Source: Pseudomonas brassicacearum (GTDB lineage Bacteria; Pseudomonadota; Gammaproteobacteria; Pseudomonadales; Pseudomonadaceae). Taken from it: DNA of 64,000 nt. This document shows, one piece after another, positions 15,897 through 23,294 of the stretch. The notes beneath the pieces are model-generated. The model saw only the letters and a list, made by a program, of their open reading frames with translations. It ran no database searches and was not told the origin of the DNA. The DNA is taken from positions 62,001 to 126,000 of the forward strand of contig NZ_MOBK01000010.1 in NCBI RefSeq assembly GCF_003732265.1, written 5' to 3'. Every line of letters starts with the position of its first letter. Position 1 is the stretch's first letter. Position numbers and translations under genes: made by a program.

Positions 15897-17216
15897 TCAG
15901 CGGCCGGACGTGATGCTCAACCCTTTGAGCAGGCTCAAGGCCTGGGCCAACTGGTAATCATCATCCTGCGGCATGACCTTGGGTTTGCCGCCGGAGCTGG
16001 TCGGCTTGTCGGCGCCGCCGTTGCCATTGCCCAGGTGACCTTGCAGGTCGGCTTCCTTGAAGTACTCGCTGTCCTGCTCGTTGGTGATCTTGGCCTTGCG
16101 CACTTCGATGTCCGGCACGATGCCCTGGGCCTGAATCGAGCGGCCGTTCGGCGTGAAGTACAACGCAGTCGTGATCTTCAGCGCGCGGTCGTTGTTCAGC
16201 GGCAGCACGGTTTGCACCGAGCCCTTGCCGAAGCTGGTGGTGCCCATCAGCACCGCGCGCTTCTGATCCTGCAAGGCACCGGCCACAATCTCGGACGCCG
16301 AGGCACTGCCGCCGTTGATCAGCACGACCATTGGCACGGCTTCGCTTTCGTCCTTGCCGGTCGCGGAGAAGCGCAGCTCGGAATTGGCGATACGGCCTTT
16401 GGTGTAGACGATCAGGCCCTTCTTGATGAAGTGATCGACCACTTCCACTGCGGACTGCAGCACGCCACCCGGGTTGTTACGCAGGTCGAGGATGATGCCG
16501 TTGAGCTTCTTGCCGTTTTCCTTGCGCAGTTTGGCCAGGGCCTGGGAGACCTCTTCGCCGGTCTTGACCTGGAACTGCGTGATGCGGATGTAGCCGTAGC
16601 CGGATTCCAGCAACTGCGACTTCACGCTCTTCACTTGAATAATCGCGCGGGCCAGGGTGACGTCGAACGGCGTACCGCCATCGCGCACCAGGGTCAGGGT
16701 GATTTTCTGGCCGATCTTGCCGCGCATCTTGTCCACGGCTTCGGTCATGCTCTGGCCGCGAGTCGGCTGGCCGTTGATCTTGACGATGAAGTCGCCGGCC
16801 TGGATGCCTGCCTTGGAGGCGGGCGTGTCATCGATCGGCGAAACCACCTTGATGAAACCGTCTTCGGCGCCGACTTCGATGCCCAGGCCACCGAATTCAC
16901 CGCTGGTGCTTTCCTGCAACTCGGCGAAGTCTTCCGGCCCGAGGTAGGCGGAGTGCGGATCGAGGTTGCTGAGCATGCCTTTGATGGCGTTTTCCAGCAG
17001 GGTCTTGTCGTCCACCGGTTCTACATAGGCAGCCTTGATCCGGTCCATGACCTCGGCAAAGGTGCGCAATTCTTCCAGTGGCAACGGTGCCTTGGTCGTC
17101 GCGGCAGTGCCCGCAGGCGCGACTGCCGGGGCCGGTTGAGCGGCGAACGCCAGAGGCGCGCCGATCACCAGGGCGATCGTCAGGGCCAGCGAGGTAAGGC
17201 GGGACAAATGCAGCAT
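15897..17216 (-). CDS. ctpA: C-terminal processing protease CtpA (S41 family)
   Basis: 439-residue periplasmic serine protease with a signal peptide (MLHLSRLTSLALTIALVIGA). Order of domains: N-terminal helices (45-100), PDZ (about 105-190, GGLGIEVGAEDG), then the S41 catalytic core with the Ser in NGGSASASEI (301-310) and Lys331 in TSFGKGSVQT, forming a Ser-Lys dyad. In P. aeruginosa CtpA degrades peptidoglycan hydrolases, which fits its position beside envC. The ATG at 17216 follows AGGAG by nine bases; 18 further residues upstream are possible but would precede the signal peptide. Confidence 0.94.
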   Translation of the reverse strand: MLHLSRLTSLALTIALVIGAPLAFAAQPAPAVAPAGTAATTKAPLPLEELRTFAEVMDRIKAAYVEPVDDKTLLENAIKGMLSNLDPHSAYLGPEDFAELQESTSGEFGGLGIEVGAEDGFIKVVSPIDDTPASKAGIQAGDFIVKINGQPTRGQSMTEAVDKMRGKIGQKITLTLVRDGGTPFDVTLARAIIQVKSVKSQLLESGYGYIRITQFQVKTGEEVSQALAKLRKENGKKLNGIILDLRNNPGGVLQSAVEVVDHFIKKGLIVYTKGRIANSELRFSATGKDESEAVPMVVLINGGSASASEIVAGALQDQKRAVLMGTTSFGKGSVQTVLPLNNDRALKITTALYFTPNGRSIQAQGIVPDIEVRKAKITNEQDSEYFKEADLQGHLGNGNGGADKPTSSGGKPKVMPQDDDYQLAQALSLLKGLSITSGR

Positions 17217-17248
17217 GTCTAACGAACTCCTGAAATTAGGTAGCGTGC

Positions 17249-18547
17249 TTATCCTTGCGCGCGACACCATTGCGCCGGATCACTCGGGTGACCCTGCTGA
17301 CGAATTGCGAAATACAGTGCTGGTGTGTCCTGCCCGCCGCTGTTACCGACAGTGGAAATGGACTCACCGGCTTTTACCACGTCACCCGCAGACTTGAGCA
17401 GCGTCTGGTTGTGACCATAAAGACTCAAAAAACCGTTGCCGTGGTCGAGAATCACCAGCAGCCCGGCACCACGCAACCAGTCGGCAAACACCACGCGACC
17501 GCCATGCACGGCATGCACCTGGCTGCCGGCGGAGGCGCTGATCATCACGCCGTCCCACTTGGTGCGGGCATCGTCGCCACGGGATTCACCGAAGCGTGCC
17601 AACAGTCGACCATCAACTGGCCAGGGAAGTTTTCCCCGAGTTGACGCGAAAGGGCCGCCAAAGGTCTCGCCTGAACTTGAAACCAGCGCGCCGGGTGTCG
17701 ATCTGACCGGTTTGCGTGGGGCGTCGGTGGTTTCTGCGTCTGCAGCCGCCTGGGCCTCACGTAAACGCTTTTTTTCGGCTTCCTGCTGGGCGATCAGCGC
17801 TTTTTGCCGCGCTTCTTCTGCCTCTCGGGCCTGGCGAGCCAAGGTTTCTTCAATGGTTTTAAGGACTTTAGACAGGTCTGCCTGATCTTGCTCGCGGGAT
17901 GCCAGTTTCTGGTCGCGGGCCTTTACGTCGTCGCTGAGCTTGGCCAGGACCTGTTGGCGTTCCTTGCGGACTTTGTCGAGCTCATCTCGCTGGGTGTCGA
18001 GGCTGCTTTTCTGCACCAGCAACTGCGCCTGTTGGGCGTCAATGTCTTTTTCGACATTGGTCAGTTGGCGCAGGGTTTCGTTGAAATTCTTCAGCTGCTC
18101 CAGGCGGGCCTGGCTCAGGTAGTCGTAGTAGGTGAGGGTACGGGCGAATTTTTCCGGGTTCTGCTGGTTCAGCAGCAGCTTCAGGTACTCCTGACGGCCG
18201 TTCTGATAGGCCGCTCGGGCCTGAATGGCGATCAGTCGTTGCTGTTCAGTGCGCGCGCTCTGGAGTTTTTTTTTCTCTGCATCGAGTCGCTGCAGCTCGG
18301 ATTCGCTTTTCTTCAGCTCTTTTTGCAGGGCATCGACCTGCTTCTCGAGCTTGCCCATTTCGGTCTCGGTGCCTTTGAGCTCTTTCTGCACACCGGATTT
18401 TTCTTCCTGGAGCTTGCCCAGCAGTTTTTTCAGCTCGGCAATGTCCTGACGCGTGGCGTCCAACTGTTGTTGGGTTTGCTCGCGCTCGTCAGCAAAAGCC
18501 GGTTGGAGCAGGCAAGTCAGTGCAAGGGCTATCAGGACGCGGAGCAT
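17249..18547 (-). CDS. envC: EnvC-type murein hydrolase activator
   Basis: 432-residue exported protein: signal peptide (MLRVLIALALTCLLQPAFA), long coiled coil (about 22-270, Gln/Lys/Glu-rich), Pro-rich linker and a C-terminal LytM/M23 fold. The M23 zinc ligands are missing: the usual HxGxD is KWDGV and the final HLHFE is ALYFAI, so the domain is probably catalytically dead, as in E. coli EnvC, which activates amidases at the septum. The start at 18547 was chosen because the open frame continues 60 codons upstream through a REP doublet, which cannot be coding. Stop lies 32 bases before ctpA. Confidence 0.92.
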   Translation of the reverse strand: MLRVLIALALTCLLQPAFADEREQTQQQLDATRQDIAELKKLLGKLQEEKSGVQKELKGTETEMGKLEKQVDALQKELKKSESELQRLDAEKKKLQSARTEQQRLIAIQARAAYQNGRQEYLKLLLNQQNPEKFARTLTYYDYLSQARLEQLKNFNETLRQLTNVEKDIDAQQAQLLVQKSSLDTQRDELDKVRKERQQVLAKLSDDVKARDQKLASREQDQADLSKVLKTIEETLARQAREAEEARQKALIAQQEAEKKRLREAQAAADAETTDAPRKPVRSTPGALVSSSGETFGGPFASTRGKLPWPVDGRLLARFGESRGDDARTKWDGVMISASAGSQVHAVHGGRVVFADWLRGAGLLVILDHGNGFLSLYGHNQTLLKSAGDVVKAGESISTVGNSGGQDTPALYFAIRQQGHPSDPAQWCRAQG

Positions 18548-18660
18548 AGAGGCGGGCGACACCAGGGAAAGGGACGGCCTAGTATGCCCGCCAAGCGTGG
18601 CAAAAAAAATGCCCAATTGGGGCTGTGTGATAACTGGAACGAAAAACACCGCAAAACCAA

Positions 18661-18750
18661 TGTGGGAGCGGGCTTGCTCGCGAATGCGGTGTGTCAGGCA
18701 ACGTTGATGTTGACTGATACACCGCATTCGCGAGCAAGCCCGCTCCCACA
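18661..18750. repeat. REP doublet (inverted pair)
   Basis: Inverted TGTGGGAGCGGGCTTGCTCG copies lie between gpmI and envC, which are transcribed in the same direction, so the hairpin may reduce readthrough from gpmI. Confidence 0.9.
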
Positions 18751-18773
18751 GGGATTCAAGGCGTTTGAACGAT

Positions 18774-20303
18774 CTACACCAGAATCGATGTCCCGGTCAT
18801 TTCCGCCGGTTTTTCCAGGCCCATCAGCATCAGCATGGTCGGCGCCACATCCGCCAGCACGCCGCCTTCGCGGACCTTGAGGTCACGCTTGCCGACATAG
18901 ATGAACGGCACAGGCTCGGTGGTGTGTGCGGTGTGCGCCTGGCCGGTGGCTTCATCGGCCATTTGCTCGACGTTGCCGTGGTCGGCAGTGATCAACGCTT
19001 CGCCGCCGACCTTTTCCAGGGCTTCGACGATGCGGCCGACGCACTGGTCCAGGCATTCAACGGCCTTCACTGCAGCATCAAACACGCCGCTGTGACCAAC
19101 CATGTCGCCGTTGGCGTAGTTGACCACGATCACGTCGTAACGCTGGTTTTCAATGGCATCGACGATGCGGTCGGTGACTTCCGGGGCGCTCATCTCAGGC
19201 TGCAAGTCATAGGTGGCAACTTTCGGCGACGGGATCAGGATGCGTTCTTCGCCCGGGAACGGTTCTTCACGACCGCCGGAGAAGAAGAAGGTCACGTGCG
19301 CGTATTTCTCGGTTTCGGCGATGCGCAGTTGCGTCTTGCCGTTTTTTGCCAGGTAATCGCCCAGCACGTTTTCCAGGCTGCCGGCGGCGAAGGCCGATGG
19401 CGCAGGAATGCTCGCAGCGTATTGGGTCAGCATGACGAAGCCAGCCAGTTTCGGCTGACGGCTGCGTTCAAATTCCTTGAAACCGTCTTCGACGAACACG
19501 CGAGTCAGCTCACGGGCGCGGTCGGCACGGAAGTTCATGAACACCACGGCATCGCCGTCTTCGACCTTGACCGGCTCGCCGATGGAGGTGGCTTTGACAA
19601 ACTCGTCGCTCTCGCCACGGGCGTAAGCGGCTTCCAGACCTTCCTGGGCGGTGGCAGCGTTGAACTCGCCGTTGCCGTCGACAATCAGGTTATAGGCCTG
19701 GGACACGCGGTCCCAACGGTTGTCGCGGTCCATGGCGAAGTAACGGCCGATGATGCTGGCAATCCGGCCTTTGCCCAGCGCCTGGAAGGTCGCGTCGAGC
19801 AGTTCGATGGACGACTGGGCGCTTTTCGGCGGGGTGTCGCGGCCATCGAGGAAGGCGTGCAGGTAGATTTTTTCAGCGCCGCGCTTGTAGGCCAGTTCCG
19901 CCATGGCGATCAGGTGGTCCTGGTGGCTGTGAACGCCGCCATCGGACAGCAGGCCCATGAAATGCACGGCTTTGCCGGCGGCAACGGCTTTATCCACCGC
20001 CGCGCAGATGGTCGGATTCTCGAAGAACTCACCGTCGCGGATCGATTTGGTCACGCGGGTGAAGTCCTGATACACCACGCGGCCGGCGCCGAGGTTCATG
20101 TGGCCGACTTCAGAGTTGCCCATCTGACCGTCCGGCAGGCCAACGTCCATGCCGCTGCCGGAGATCAGGCCGTTGGGCACGGTGGCCCACAAACGGTCCA
20201 GCACGGGCTTCTTCGCGGCAAAGATAGCGTTGGATTCAGGGCTCTCACTGTGACCGAAGCCATCGAGAATAATCAGGACCAAAGGTTTAGGCGTGGTAGT
20301 CAT
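18774..20303 (-). CDS. gpmI: 2,3-bisphosphoglycerate-independent phosphoglycerate mutase GpmI
   Basis: 509-residue, Mn-dependent mutase interconverting 3- and 2-phosphoglycerate. The N-terminal metal site is LVLIILDGFGHSESPESNA; the phosphoserine nucleophile is in QMGNSEVGHMNLGAGR; the second metal site is ALITADHGNVEQM with the downstream HTTEPVPFIYVG. The ATG at 20303 is preferred over a GTG three codons upstream. Length is typical. It heads the minus-strand gpmI-envC-ctpA-yibQ group and is divergent from yibN-grxC-secB. Confidence 0.97.
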   Translation of the reverse strand: MTTTPKPLVLIILDGFGHSESPESNAIFAAKKPVLDRLWATVPNGLISGSGMDVGLPDGQMGNSEVGHMNLGAGRVVYQDFTRVTKSIRDGEFFENPTICAAVDKAVAAGKAVHFMGLLSDGGVHSHQDHLIAMAELAYKRGAEKIYLHAFLDGRDTPPKSAQSSIELLDATFQALGKGRIASIIGRYFAMDRDNRWDRVSQAYNLIVDGNGEFNAATAQEGLEAAYARGESDEFVKATSIGEPVKVEDGDAVVFMNFRADRARELTRVFVEDGFKEFERSRQPKLAGFVMLTQYAASIPAPSAFAAGSLENVLGDYLAKNGKTQLRIAETEKYAHVTFFFSGGREEPFPGEERILIPSPKVATYDLQPEMSAPEVTDRIVDAIENQRYDVIVVNYANGDMVGHSGVFDAAVKAVECLDQCVGRIVEALEKVGGEALITADHGNVEQMADEATGQAHTAHTTEPVPFIYVGKRDLKVREGGVLADVAPTMLMLMGLEKPAEMTGTSILV

Positions 20304-20457
20304 GGATTCCACTCGTGGCTGAGTTAAAAGAGGGCAATGAAAAAAGGGAGTCGCAGTTTAAAGCGAAGTTCCGGCCACGTCACCGCCGGACGGGGTTTGG
20401 CCCACCATAGTGGCTGTGTATACTGGCCGACATTTTAACGCCCTGGAACCTCCTTCG

Positions 20458-20871
20458 ATGGTTGCTCACCTGATTGAATTTGCCACTAACCACTACATTC
20501 TTGTCGGTATCTTCGTCGTACTGCTGGCGGCGCTGATTGCCTATCAAATGCAGGGCGGCGGCCGTAGCCTGAGTACCGGTGAACTGACCGGGCTGGTCAA
20601 CAAGGACGCAGGCGTCGTGATCGACATCCGTTCGAACAAGGACTTCGCCGCCGGTCACATCGTTGGCGCGTTGAACATTCCTCACGACAAACTGACCGCG
20701 CGCATCGGCGAACTGGAAAAGCACAAGGCCAAGACCATCATTCTGGTCGACGCCCTGGGCCAGACCGCCGGTACCCATGCCCGCGAGCTGATGAAATCCG
20801 GCTTCACCGCCGCCAAGCTCTCCGGTGGTATTTCCAGCTGGAAGGGCGACAACCTGCCGCTGGTGAAGTGA
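20458..20871 (+). CDS. yibN: Membrane-anchored rhodanese-like protein YibN
   Basis: 137-residue protein with one N-terminal membrane segment (NHYILVGIFVVLLAALIAYQ) and a cytoplasmic rhodanese fold (VVIDIRSNKDFAAGHIVGAL, then GGISSWKGDNLPL). The catalytic Cys loop reads ILVDALGQTAG and the protein has no Cys at all, so it cannot act as a sulfurtransferase. The ATG at 20458 was chosen because 16 upstream codons lack a membrane start. It precedes grxC and secB as in E. coli, where YibN has been connected to the membrane-insertion machinery; a scaffolding role here is inference. Confidence 0.9.
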   Translation: MVAHLIEFATNHYILVGIFVVLLAALIAYQMQGGGRSLSTGELTGLVNKDAGVVIDIRSNKDFAAGHIVGALNIPHDKLTARIGELEKHKAKTIILVDALGQTAGTHARELMKSGFTAAKLSGGISSWKGDNLPLVK

Positions 20872-20872
20872 T

Positions 20873-21127
20873 ATGAGCAACGTCGTCGTCTATTCCAGCG
20901 ATTACTGCCCTTACTGCTCGCGAGCCAAGTACCTGCTCGAGAACAAAGGCGTGGCCTTCGAAGAGATCAAGGTCGATGGCAAGCCGCAGGTGCGCGCCGC
21001 CATGGCTCAGAAAGCCGGACATACGTCCGTGCCGCAGATCTGGATCGGCAGCACCCATGTTGGTGGTTGTGATGATTTGTTTGCCCTTGAGCGCGCCGGC
21101 AAGCTCGACGCCATGCTCAAGGCCTGA
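20873..21127 (+). CDS. grxC: Glutaredoxin 3
   Basis: 84-residue thioredoxin-fold glutathione-dependent oxidoreductase. The dithiol active site CPYC spans residues 12-15 in VVVYSSDYCPYCSRAKYLL. The cis-Pro lies in TSVPQIWIG, and the glutathione-binding GGCDDLFALE follows. Start is one base after the yibN stop, so the two are translationally linked. secB follows after 41 bases. Confidence 0.97.
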   Translation: MSNVVVYSSDYCPYCSRAKYLLENKGVAFEEIKVDGKPQVRAAMAQKAGHTSVPQIWIGSTHVGGCDDLFALERAGKLDAMLKA

Positions 21128-21168
21128 ATACCTTCCCTATAAGACCCCAAGATCAGAAAGGATCTGAG

Positions 21169-21660
21169 ATGACTGACCAACAGAACACTGCAGCTAGCGA
21201 AGAAGAAACCGCACCGCAATTCTCCTTGCAGCGCATCTACGTACGTGACTTGTCCTTCGAAGCCCCGAAAAGCCCGGCGATTTTCCGCCAGCAGTGGGAG
21301 CCGAGCGTCGGTCTGGATCTGAACACCCGTCAAAAGCCCCTGGAAAGCGACTTCTACGAAGTTGTGCTGACCCTGTCGGTTACCGTGAAGAACGGTGAAA
21401 ACGGCGAAGTCGCATTCATCGCTGAAGTGCAACAGGCCGGGATCTTCCTGATCAAGAACCTGGACGACGCTTCGATGAGCCACACCCTGGGCGCGTTCTG
21501 CCCGAACATCCTGTTCCCGTACGCTCGCGAAACCCTGGACAGCCTGGTGACCCGTGGTTCGTTCCCGGCCCTGATGCTGGCACCGGTGAACTTCGACGCG
21601 CTGTACGCACAAGAACTGCAACGCATGCAGGCGGCTGGCGAGACTCCGACCGTTCAGTAA
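21169..21660 (+). CDS. secB: Protein-export chaperone SecB
   Basis: 163-residue tetrameric cytosolic chaperone that keeps preproteins unfolded and passes them to SecA. Characteristic segments are FSLQRIYVRDLSFEAPKSP, the QPxxxLxLN-like WEPSVGLDLNT, and the C-terminal CPNILFPYARETLDSLVTRG. AGGAT lies before the ATG. It ends the yibN-grxC-secB operon and is followed by a REP doublet. Confidence 0.97.
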   Translation: MTDQQNTAASEEETAPQFSLQRIYVRDLSFEAPKSPAIFRQQWEPSVGLDLNTRQKPLESDFYEVVLTLSVTVKNGENGEVAFIAEVQQAGIFLIKNLDDASMSHTLGAFCPNILFPYARETLDSLVTRGSFPALMLAPVNFDALYAQELQRMQAAGETPTVQ

Positions 21661-21688
21661 GCAGTCCTGAGAGTCGACGCAAGTCCAA

Positions 21689-21778
21689 TGTGGGAGCGGG
21701 CTTGCTCGCGAAAGCGGCGTAACAGTCAACGAAGGTGTTGAATGTTATGGCCCCTTCGCGAGCAAGCCCGCTCCCACA
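21689..21778. repeat. REP doublet (inverted pair)
   Basis: Inverted TGTGGGAGCGGGCTTGCTCG copies lie between the convergent secB and trmL genes and may act as a shared transcript end. Confidence 0.9.
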
Positions 21779-21792
21779 TTTGTTATGCGGTG

Positions 21793-22248
21793 TTATTTGA
21801 AACCGAGCTGACGCCAGCCTTCGTACACGGCGACGGCCACGGTGTTGGACAGGTTCAGGCTGCGGCAGCCTTCGCGCATCGGCAAGCGCAAGCGCTGTTC
21901 GCCGGGCAGGGCGTCGAGCACTTCAGGCGGCAGGCCTCGGCTTTCCGGACCGAACAGGAAGGCATCGCCCTCGGCAAAACTGGCATCGTGGAACGGTCGC
22001 GAGCCTTTGGTGGTGAAGGCGAACAACCGTGGATGGCCAAGGCTCTCCAGGCAGCTGGCGAGGTCGGCGTGGCGTTGCAGGGTGGCGTACTCGTGGTAGT
22101 CGAGGCCGGCCCGGCGCAGACGCTTGTCGTCCATCTCGAAGCCCAGCGGCTCGATCAAATGCAGGTGGCAGCCACTGTTGGCGCACAGCCTGATAACGTT
22201 GCCGGTATTCGGCGGAATTTCTGGTTGAAAAAGGATGACGTGAAACAT
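21793..22248 (-). CDS. trmL: tRNA (cytidine(34)-2'-O)-methyltransferase TrmL
   Basis: 151-residue SPOUT methyltransferase that 2'-O-methylates the wobble base of tRNA-Leu. Visible motifs are FHVILFQPEIPPNTGNVIRL at the N-terminus, the SAM-binding knot FGPESRGLPPEVL, and LNLSNTVAVAVYEGWRQLG at the end. The ATG at 22248 follows GGAG by six bases; the frame remains open upstream but into a divergent gene. Its start codon overlaps the start codon of the divergent gene at 22247 in a CATG. Confidence 0.95.
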   Translation of the reverse strand: MFHVILFQPEIPPNTGNVIRLCANSGCHLHLIEPLGFEMDDKRLRRAGLDYHEYATLQRHADLASCLESLGHPRLFAFTTKGSRPFHDASFAEGDAFLFGPESRGLPPEVLDALPGEQRLRLPMREGCRSLNLSNTVAVAVYEGWRQLGFK

Positions 22249-22687
22249 GCACGGCTCCGAAGGTAAAGATGACGGGCATTCTACGCCGCCAAAGGACCCT
22301 CGTTCGAAACTATTCCCGCGCGTGCTCGGTTCATTGGCGATTGTCGGGATGATGGTGGGGCTGATGATCGGTCGCCTGACCGCGCCAGACCCGACGGTCT
22401 TGCAGCAAGTGGAGGTCACCAGCGACGGCCTGGTCGTGTGGTTCAACAACGAACCCAAGAGCCACGGCGAGTTTGTCGACGGTAGTCTCGCGCTGCTGTT
22501 CGAGGCTGAAGGCAAGGCGCAGAAAGGTCAGCTCAGGCTCGACGATAAAACCGTCAACTGGCGAGTGCGTTTGAGTGATGGGGGGTTGTTGCTGTCGGTG
22601 GTGGCCGCTCGGCCACTGCTAGGCGAGTGGGCCGGTAGCGAGGTCGATGACCGCTGGCGGCTGGAGATCCATCTCCGGGAGCAATAA
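22247..22687 (+). CDS. Small single-span membrane protein, unknown function
   Basis: 146-residue protein with a short charged N-terminus, one membrane segment (VLGSLAIVGMMVGLMIGRL, about 28-46) and a periplasmic domain of about 95 residues rich in beta-type sequence. No family was recognised; it appears to be the conserved hypothetical found between ntrC and trmL in pseudomonads. The ATG overlaps that of trmL on the other strand, and AAGGA lies about 11 bases upstream. Transcription past its stop would run antisense to the NrsZ-type RNA up to the terminator at 22976. Confidence 0.8.
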   Translation: MHGSEGKDDGHSTPPKDPRSKLFPRVLGSLAIVGMMVGLMIGRLTAPDPTVLQQVEVTSDGLVVWFNNEPKSHGEFVDGSLALLFEAEGKAQKGQLRLDDKTVNWRVRLSDGGLLLSVVAARPLLGEWAGSEVDDRWRLEIHLREQ

Positions 22688-22911
22688 AAGAGGGAATCCC
22701 CGGCCTGCCTGTACCAAGGTTCCCAAAACGGCGGGGCTCACGCATTGCGTCGTGAGCCCGGTGTAAAGAAGGAACCCCTGACCTGCCTGTATCAAGGGCC
22801 CCAAAACGGGTGGGCTCGTCGCTTGTGCGGTGTGAGCCCGATGTAAAGAGGGGAATCCCCGGCCTGCCTGTACCAAGGTCCCCGAAACCGGGTAGTGAAC
22901 TGAATCACTGA
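22683..22911 (-). ncRNA. nrsZ: NrsZ-type nitrogen-regulated small RNA
   Basis: Three similar units of about 80 nt lie on the minus strand. Each carries the core CTTGGTACAGGCAGG (middle unit CTTGATACAGGCAGG), and each ends in a short stem followed by CTTT. A sigma54 promoter (22921-22937) puts the start near 22911, and the last unit ends in TTCCCTCTTTTATT near 22683, giving about 229 nt. The position beside ntrC, the size and the triple stem-loop agree with NrsZ of P. aeruginosa as I recall it: NtrBC/sigma54-dependent, RNase E-processed, about 226 nt, acting on swarming-related mRNA. Targets in this organism are unknown. It overlaps the last bases of the convergent gene. Confidence 0.75.
22692..22883 (-). 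repeat. Three tandem NrsZ units, period 78-81 nt
   Basis: Cores at 22692-22724, 22771-22803 and 22851-22883 share CCTGCCTGTACCAAGG (plus strand), the middle copy with ATCAAGG. Hairpins GGGCTCACG/CGTGAGCCC (22734-22759) and a diverged version (22812-22839) separate them. Confidence 0.85.
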
Positions 22912-22920
22912 ATGGACTAT

Positions 22921-22937
22921 TGCAGGGGGCGTGCCAG
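22921..22937 (-). promoter_or_regulatory. Sigma54 promoter of the NrsZ-type RNA
   Basis: Minus strand reads CTGGCACGCCCCCTGCA: the -24 GG and -12 GC are separated by exactly ten bases, and CTGGCACG is the full -24 consensus. Confidence 0.85.
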
Positions 22938-22975
22938 TTTTTAACAAGTTGAAACAGAAATCCGCGCAGAAACGT

Positions 22976-23010
22976 CGAAAGCCCCGTATTCCGGGGCTTT
23001 CGTGTTTTTT
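22976..23010 (+). terminator. Rho-independent terminator, plus strand
   Basis: CGAAAGCCCC and GGGGCTTTCG form a ten-pair stem, followed by TGTTTTTT. On the minus strand no T-run follows, so it serves plus-strand transcripts, the nearest source being the gene at 22247-22687. Confidence 0.85.
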
Positions 23011-23079
23011 CGATAGGGGTTCGATTGCGAAAAATGGCGAGGTTTTGGTGCTGCTTTTGTGCGCGATTGCAGGTCGCAG

Positions 23080-23096
23080 TGCATTGGTACGGTGCA
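23080..23096. promoter_or_regulatory. NtrC-binding site upstream of the NrsZ promoter
   Basis: TGCATTGGTACGGTGCA matches the 17-base NtrC consensus TGCACCAAATTGGTGCA at both ends, with a perfect right half. It lies about 150 bases upstream of the sigma54 promoter, a normal enhancer distance. A weaker half site (GGTGC) is at 23047. Confidence 0.65.
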
Positions 23097-23108
23097 TGAT
23101 GTTCTAAA

Positions 23109-23198
23109 TGTGGGAGCGGGCTTGCTCGCGAAGGCGGTGTAACACTCAACGAAGATGTTGATTGTTATGGCCGCTTCGCGAGCAAGCCCGCTCCCACA
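23109..23198. repeat. REP doublet (inverted pair)
   Basis: Inverted TGTGGGAGCGGGCTTGCTCG copies lie between ntrC and the NrsZ control region, downstream of ntrC. Confidence 0.9.
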
Positions 23199-23294
23199 TT
23201 GGTTCTATGTCAGCCGCAAAATTCAGGCTTGGCGCAAAGCCCGTGAGGCGGGCCTGCGATTGAATGTAACTAATGCAGAATAACCAAAGGCTGC

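Noticed and set aside
18548..18727. 60-codon N-terminal extension of EnvC
   Set aside because: It passes through a REP doublet and precedes a clear signal peptide, so it is not coding.
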